The notes beneath the pieces were generated by a model. It was given only the letters and a program-made list of their open reading frames with translations. It had not been told where the DNA came from and ran no database searches. This document shows positions 56,461-60,468 of a stretch of DNA of 60,468 bases, piece after piece. The stretch spans positions 1 to 60,468 of the forward strand of contig CAMLDZ010000005.1 of NCBI GenBank assembly GCA_946478985.1. The letters run 5' to 3'. The stretch comes from an uncultured Solimonas sp. GTDB lineage: Bacteria; Pseudomonadota; Gammaproteobacteria; Nevskiales; Nevskiaceae. The translations under genes were made by a program, and so were the position numbers. The number at the start of each line of letters is the position of its first letter. Position 1 is the stretch's first letter.

Positions 56461-57174
56461 ATGAAACGCGAAACCTCGAATCGGCTTCGATTCATTCTTG
56501 AGGACCTCCTGCCTCCGGCGTTCAAGGACAGCGTCCTGTTCAAGTGGCTCGCGGTCCTCGTCTGGGGCCGCCACATCCTCGATCTGGCGGATTTTCGGCG
56601 TAGAGCCGCTTTTGTCACGGACGATGAATACGAGGCCGTGTACCGCGCGCATCCGCGCGTTCACGCCGGGACTGACAATTCCGAGGCCTGCATCAGGAAG
56701 ATCAGTCAGGATGTGGTTGGCGGCTCGATCTGTGACGTCGGCTGCGGCACCGGCTACTTGCTCGAACGGATCCGCGGAGCCAGAGGGACGGAACTCAGCC
56801 GCGTCACAGGCGTGGATTTTGTCCTGGCAGAGAGGTTGCCGGCCGGCGACATCGAATGGGTACCTGCCAGAGTCGAAGCCCTGCCCTTTCCGGATAAGGC
56901 TTTTGATACCGTGCTCTGCACCCACGTGCTGGAGCACATCCTCGATTACCGGAAAGCCTTGGCGGAGCTGCGCCGGATCACGCGCCGACGCCTCATCATT
57001 GTGGTCCCGAGGGAACGTGAAACCCGCTACACGTTCAATCCGCATTTGAACTTTTTTGCCTATCCGGAAACCCTGCTGCGGGCGCTGACCCCCGTGCCAT
57101 CACGGCACGAATGTGTACAGATCGGCCGCGACATCTACTACCGCGAAGACGTCGCGGATTCGGATCGCATTTAA
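56461..57174 (+). CDS. Class I SAM-dependent methyltransferase
   Basis: 237 residues. Methyltransf_11-type Rossmann core: motif I SICDVGCGTGYLLERI (about 85-100), motif II region VTGVDFVLAERL, post-motif FDTVLCTHVLEHI (about 142-154). The N-terminal about 80 residues are specific to this protein. The stop codon overlaps the next ATG by one base (TAATG). Coexpression with a transporter and a GT-C-like protein suggests a sugar or lipid-linked acceptor, which is inference. Confidence 0.85.
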   Translation: MKRETSNRLRFILEDLLPPAFKDSVLFKWLAVLVWGRHILDLADFRRRAAFVTDDEYEAVYRAHPRVHAGTDNSEACIRKISQDVVGGSICDVGCGTGYLLERIRGARGTELSRVTGVDFVLAERLPAGDIEWVPARVEALPFPDKAFDTVLCTHVLEHILDYRKALAELRRITRRRLIIVVPRERETRYTFNPHLNFFAYPETLLRALTPVPSRHECVQIGRDIYYREDVADSDRI

Positions 57175-57521
57175 TGAACTGGACCCTCTTGTCGCTCATC
57201 GTCATTCCACTGACCATCAGCCTGGGCCAACTGCTCTTCAAGGCGGCCAGCCGGACGGCGGGCGCGCCTTCCCTCGCAAGCGTCTTGAGTCTGCTGTTCA
57301 ATCCCTTCTTTATTGCTGCGGTGCTGCTCTATGGCACGGCAACGCTCGCGTGGATCTTCGTCCTGCGCGGCGTGCCAGTGGGGCGCGCCTATCAGTTCAT
57401 GTCATTGAGCTTCGTGGCCGTCCCGCTCGGCGCCTGCCTGGCATTTGGTGAGGCGCTCGGCCTCCGCCAGATTGCCGGAATCTGCATCATCGTCGCCGGC
57501 CTGTTCGTCAGCAGTTTGTAG
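57174..57521 (+). CDS. EamA/SMR-like four-helix membrane protein
   Basis: 115 residues, four transmembrane helices, drug/metabolite transporter superfamily. The blocks SLGQLLFKAASRTAG, TLAWIFVLRGVPVGRAYQFM and LGLRQIAGICIIVAGLFVSS resemble ArnE/ArnF and other half-size flippases for lipid-linked sugars rather than EmrE, whose Glu14 is absent. It could flip the polyprenyl-linked sugar made by the neighbouring GT2. Overlaps the methyltransferase stop by one base. Confidence 0.78.
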   Translation: MNWTLLSLIVIPLTISLGQLLFKAASRTAGAPSLASVLSLLFNPFFIAAVLLYGTATLAWIFVLRGVPVGRAYQFMSLSFVAVPLGACLAFGEALGLRQIAGICIIVAGLFVSSL

Positions 57522-57526
57522 CCGCC

Positions 57527-59341
57527 GTGACCCCAAGCCGCCGAGGTATCACTCCCACCGGACTGCATCCGATGTCAAAGGACCAGATCGAGCACGCCAG
57601 CGCACCGACCCGTCGGCGCAGCGCACTGCTACTTGCTGTGCTGATGATGGCGGTCATGCTGATGCACGGCATCGTCAGCGGCGCCAGCTCGATGTGGAAC
57701 GCCGATCTGCCCAACCCCGACAGCTATTTCAAGCTGGTACTCCTTCAGGACCACACGGCGCCCGGCAACCTGGGCTTTGCTCCGCGGGACAATGCGCCCT
57801 CCGGAACCTGGGTGCATTGGTCGCTCCCCCACTCGTGGGTGATCTGGCAACTGCATCGAGTGCTGACCGTGATGGGCATGGATCAACATTCAGCCTTGCT
57901 CTGGACCGGCGCATCTCTGACCGTGGCCTGCATGCTGCTGCTCAGCGCGCTGCTCGCATTGACGGTCATGACAACCGGCACCCAGCGCGGCGCCCTGGCC
58001 GCATCGCTGATGCTGGCGAGCAGCATCCCGCTGCTGGCATATGGACGGTTCGACCAGATCACGCACCATATTTTCATGCTGGTCCCGCTGGCGGGTGCGT
58101 CGGCCTGCCTGCTGCGCGTGGATGCGACTCCGGCCGTCGCCTTCATGGGCGGCGCGCTTCTGGGCCTGGCGCTATGGATTTCCCCGGAAACAATGCCGTT
58201 CATCGCCGGACTTGTTTGTGTCCGCGCAGGCATTCGCCTGCAGAATCCCGGCTCTGCTGCCATCAGCTTGAGCGTCGCGGGACTAGGAATCAGCGTGCTG
58301 TGCGGATGGCTGCTCGATCCGCCGCCTCCCGGCTTCAGCCGCTGGGCCCTCGACCATGTCAGCCTGGCGTGGCTCCTTTTTGCCGGCCTGATGGGCGCAC
58401 TGGGGCTGCTGGCGGATTTTTGCGTCGGACGACGAGTGCCATTGCCAGCTGCGCTGTTCACGCTGACGATGGCCGCCGCCGCCGCCGGCTGGGGCTGGTT
58501 GATGCTGACACCGGGCGCATGGGCAGGCCCCGCTGGCCTGATTCCCGCCGAGCTCAAGCCCCTGTGGTGGGACCACATCAACGAACTGCAGCCTGCAGAT
58601 GAGCCGGCGAACTTCGTCGCCTACTTCGCTATTCCGCTGTGCGGCGCGCTGACCGCGGCCTATGCGGGCGTGCGCGACCGCAAGCTCGGCCTGCTTGCGC
58701 TCGCCGGCATGGCCCTGACGTATGGCTTGCTCGGCGTGTGGCATACACGGATGGGAGCAGCGGCCACGCTGGCGGGTGCCATCGCATTCGGCAGCGGAGT
58801 CAGCCGCCTGCGCGCATTCGCCGATACAGGCGGTCTGCGCTTTACGCCGATGCAGCAGGCCGGCGCTTTCCTTCTGACCCTGGCAGGCCCCCTGCAACTA
58901 GGCGCAAGCCTGGGGCTAGCCGAACTCTCGCCACAGAAGATCAGCGCGCTGGAGTGCCCGCTGGCGCCCGTCGCCAGCGCGCTGAACGCGCTGCCGGCGG
59001 CGACCATACTGGCTCCCGTCTTCAGCGGCCCGGAGCTGCTTTATCGAACGCATCACCGCGTCATCGCCGGCCCTTATCACCACAATGTGGAAGGCATTCT
59101 CGACAACTATCGGGCGTGGCTCGATACCGGCACGGACGAGGCGAAGGCGATCGTCCAGCGCCGCGATATCAAGTATGTGCTGGCGTGCACGGATTATCAG
59201 AGTCAACTCATGGCCAAGCCGCCGGCGCGCTCATTGGCGCAAAGAGCGGCAAGCGGCGACGTCCCGGACTGGCTGGAAGCGGTGCCATGGCCGCGGGGCG
59301 CGGAAACTGCCTGGCGCTTATATAAAGTCAGAACGCCCTGA
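57527..59341 (+). CDS. STT3/GT-C-like polytopic membrane protein
   Basis: 604 residues from GTG at 57527, or 589 from ATG at 57572 (MSKDQIEHAS). One N-terminal helix, then a first loop with NPDSYFKLVLLQD and RDNAPSGTWVHWS, then about eleven more helices and a C-terminal soluble domain (about 495-604). The PDSY acidic motif after helix 1 and the polytopic layout are typical of GT-C enzymes that use lipid-linked sugar donors. I cannot name the acceptor. Five bases after the EamA-like gene, so same operon. Confidence 0.75.
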   Translation: MTPSRRGITPTGLHPMSKDQIEHASAPTRRRSALLLAVLMMAVMLMHGIVSGASSMWNADLPNPDSYFKLVLLQDHTAPGNLGFAPRDNAPSGTWVHWSLPHSWVIWQLHRVLTVMGMDQHSALLWTGASLTVACMLLLSALLALTVMTTGTQRGALAASLMLASSIPLLAYGRFDQITHHIFMLVPLAGASACLLRVDATPAVAFMGGALLGLALWISPETMPFIAGLVCVRAGIRLQNPGSAAISLSVAGLGISVLCGWLLDPPPPGFSRWALDHVSLAWLLFAGLMGALGLLADFCVGRRVPLPAALFTLTMAAAAAGWGWLMLTPGAWAGPAGLIPAELKPLWWDHINELQPADEPANFVAYFAIPLCGALTAAYAGVRDRKLGLLALAGMALTYGLLGVWHTRMGAAATLAGAIAFGSGVSRLRAFADTGGLRFTPMQQAGAFLLTLAGPLQLGASLGLAELSPQKISALECPLAPVASALNALPAATILAPVFSGPELLYRTHHRVIAGPYHHNVEGILDNYRAWLDTGTDEAKAIVQRRDIKYVLACTDYQSQLMAKPPARSLAQRAASGDVPDWLEAVPWPRGAETAWRLYKVRTP

Positions 59342-59505
59342 AACGAGCCGGCGCAACACCGCCGTGGCGAGCAGTGTGGCCCTGCACACCCGGAGCAGTC
59401 CATTGGATGGGTGTTCGATCGATGGTTGTCGCTCCCGCCTCCCTTATAATTTCTCGAGCCCGCATCCCGGACCCAAGAGACATCGCGAGCAGCGGATAGC
59501 GGACC

Positions 59506-60342
59506 ATGACCACTTACGTAGTCGGAGACATCCAGGGTTGCCTGGCCGGCTTGCAAACCCTGCTCGACACCCTGGGCTTCGAGGCTTGCAACGACCGCCT
59601 GCTTCTCTGCGGCGACCTGGTCGGTCGCGGACCGCAGTCCGCGCAGACGCTACGCTTCATCCGCAGTCTGGGCCCGGCGGCCATCACCGTGCTGGGCAAT
59701 CATGACCTGCACCTGCTCGCCTGCGCGGAGCGCGGTGAGCGCCCGAACCCGCGGGACAAGCTGGACGAACTGCTCGACGCCGCGGACGCCGCGGAACAGC
59801 TCGCGTGGCTGCGCCAGCAGCGGCTCGCTTACCGGGAGCCACAAAGCGGCGTGTTGCTGATTCACGCCGGCCTCGCACCGCAATGGGACGCGGAAGACAC
59901 CTTGAAGCTCGCCGCCGAGGTGGAATCGACCCTGCGGGATCCGCAAGGCGGGCGGCAGCTGCTGCTTGAAATGCACGGCAACGAGCCAGGCCGCTGGGCG
60001 GATTCGCTGTCGGGTCTGCCGCGCCTGCGCTGCATCATCAACATCCTCACCCGCGCCCGTCTGTGTTCTGCCGATGGCGATTTCGATTTCAGCTTCAAGC
60101 GTGCCCCGGATCAGGCGCCGGCCGGCCTGCTGCCCTGGTTCGCTGCGCCCGGACGGCGCAGCCGCGATACGACGGTGGTGTTCGGGCACTGGTCGACCCT
60201 GGGCCGGACACACTGGCCCGAGCACAAGGTTTATGGGCTGGACACCGGATACCTCTGGGGGGGCCGGCTGACCGCACTGCGGCTTGAGGACCTCCGGCTG
60301 TACTCGGTGCTTGCGACGTCCGCAGCGCTCGAGCCCCTTTGA
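59506..60342 (+). CDS. apaH: Symmetrical bis(5'-nucleosyl)-tetraphosphatase ApaH
   Basis: Splits Ap4A into two ADP, and can remove Np4 caps from RNA. 278 residues (E. coli 280). Metallophosphatase motifs: GDIQGC (about 7-12), GDLVGRGPQS (about 36-45), GNHDLHLL (about 64-71), HAGLAPQW, and FGHWSTLGR near the C-terminus. Start MTTYVVGDIQG is standard. Preceded by 164 bp in which I see no clear feature; not followed by apaG/ksgA order within the window. Confidence 0.95.
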   Translation: MTTYVVGDIQGCLAGLQTLLDTLGFEACNDRLLLCGDLVGRGPQSAQTLRFIRSLGPAAITVLGNHDLHLLACAERGERPNPRDKLDELLDAADAAEQLAWLRQQRLAYREPQSGVLLIHAGLAPQWDAEDTLKLAAEVESTLRDPQGGRQLLLEMHGNEPGRWADSLSGLPRLRCIINILTRARLCSADGDFDFSFKRAPDQAPAGLLPWFAAPGRRSRDTTVVFGHWSTLGRTHWPEHKVYGLDTGYLWGGRLTALRLEDLRLYSVLATSAALEPL

Positions 60343-60468
60343 TCCGGGGGCTCGGCTAAGGGCCTGTTAACGCGATGGCCGCCGCTGTGACGGAGACCCC
60401 AGTGGAATTGACGGGGGCGCAGCGCAAGGAAGGACGAGCGCGGTGTACTGGACGTACACGAGCGAGTT
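60343..60468. other. Window end: non-coding, with a palindromic motif
   Basis: 126 bp after apaH with no clear gene start. Contains GTGTAC TGGAC GTACAC (inverted 6-bp arms) near 60441-60457, within a GC-rich stretch that reads like the intergenic repeats seen in related genomes. Nothing further can be said from this fragment. Confidence 0.35.

Overview
This is a high-GC stretch (roughly two thirds G+C by eye) of a gammaproteobacterial chromosome. Gene content and family resemblance (2-Cys OhrR, a TonB receptor paired with a beta-propeller phytase, GcvA- and CrgA-like LysR regulators, a chromosomal Tad pilus locus, prfB-lysS order) fit the Xanthomonadales/Nevskiales neighbourhood. The genus cannot be fixed from this sequence. 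I see no integrase, transposase, CRISPR array or phage genes. Most of it reads as core chromosome with accessory patches.

Layout. 1-5.6 kb: tail of a gamma-carbonic-anhydrase-like gene, malate synthase (aceB) divergent from a LysR regulator, a large lipoprotein, and the peroxide-defence pair ohr/ohrR around a triple palindromic operator. 5.6-9.1 kb: TonB-dependent receptor plus secreted beta-propeller phytase (phytate use). 9.1-16.1 kb: dusC, a TerC/YjbE-type membrane protein, and a dicarboxylate block (kgtP divergent from dctA, then maeB). 16.1-19.2 kb: small lipoprotein, Mpo1-like protein, LuxR-type regulator translationally coupled to a DUF5924/DUF2914 membrane protein. 19.2-25.1 kb: rhodanese and a sulfate-uptake operon (sbp, molbindin, class II amidotransferase, cysT, cysW, cysA). 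25-30.5 kb: Bcr/CflA exporter, lysS, prfB with its programmed +1 frameshift, a candidate minus-strand small RNA or attenuator, a LysR regulator and tRNA-Asn.

30.9-36.3 kb: a tandem hot-dog thioesterase broken by two frameshifts, an acyltransferase coupled to an FAD-linked oxidase, zapE and a secreted PHB-depolymerase-like esterase with an 18-glycine linker. 36.3-42.5 kb: an AddA/AddB-like helicase-nuclease pair; the AddA reading frame carries an in-frame REP-like palindromic element. 42.5-55.1 kb, all on the minus strand: a Tad (Flp) pilus locus in the order flp, flp, cpaA, cpaB, cpaC, cpaE/tadZ, tadA, tadB, tadC, tadD, DUF3613, ending with a PAS-GGDEF-degenerate EAL protein. 55.2-59.3 kb: a GtrB-like glycosyltransferase divergent from a methyltransferase, a four-helix EamA-type transporter and an STT3/GT-C-like membrane protein, a possible polyprenyl-linked sugar-transfer module beside the pilin genes. 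59.5-60.3 kb: apaH.

The points most worth checking are the candidate sRNA upstream of prfB, the glycosyl-transfer module next to the Flp pilins, the unusual passengers of the sulfate operon, the REP-like element inside addA, and the catalytically degenerate parts of the Tad locus (TadZ without a P-loop, EAL without active-site residues).
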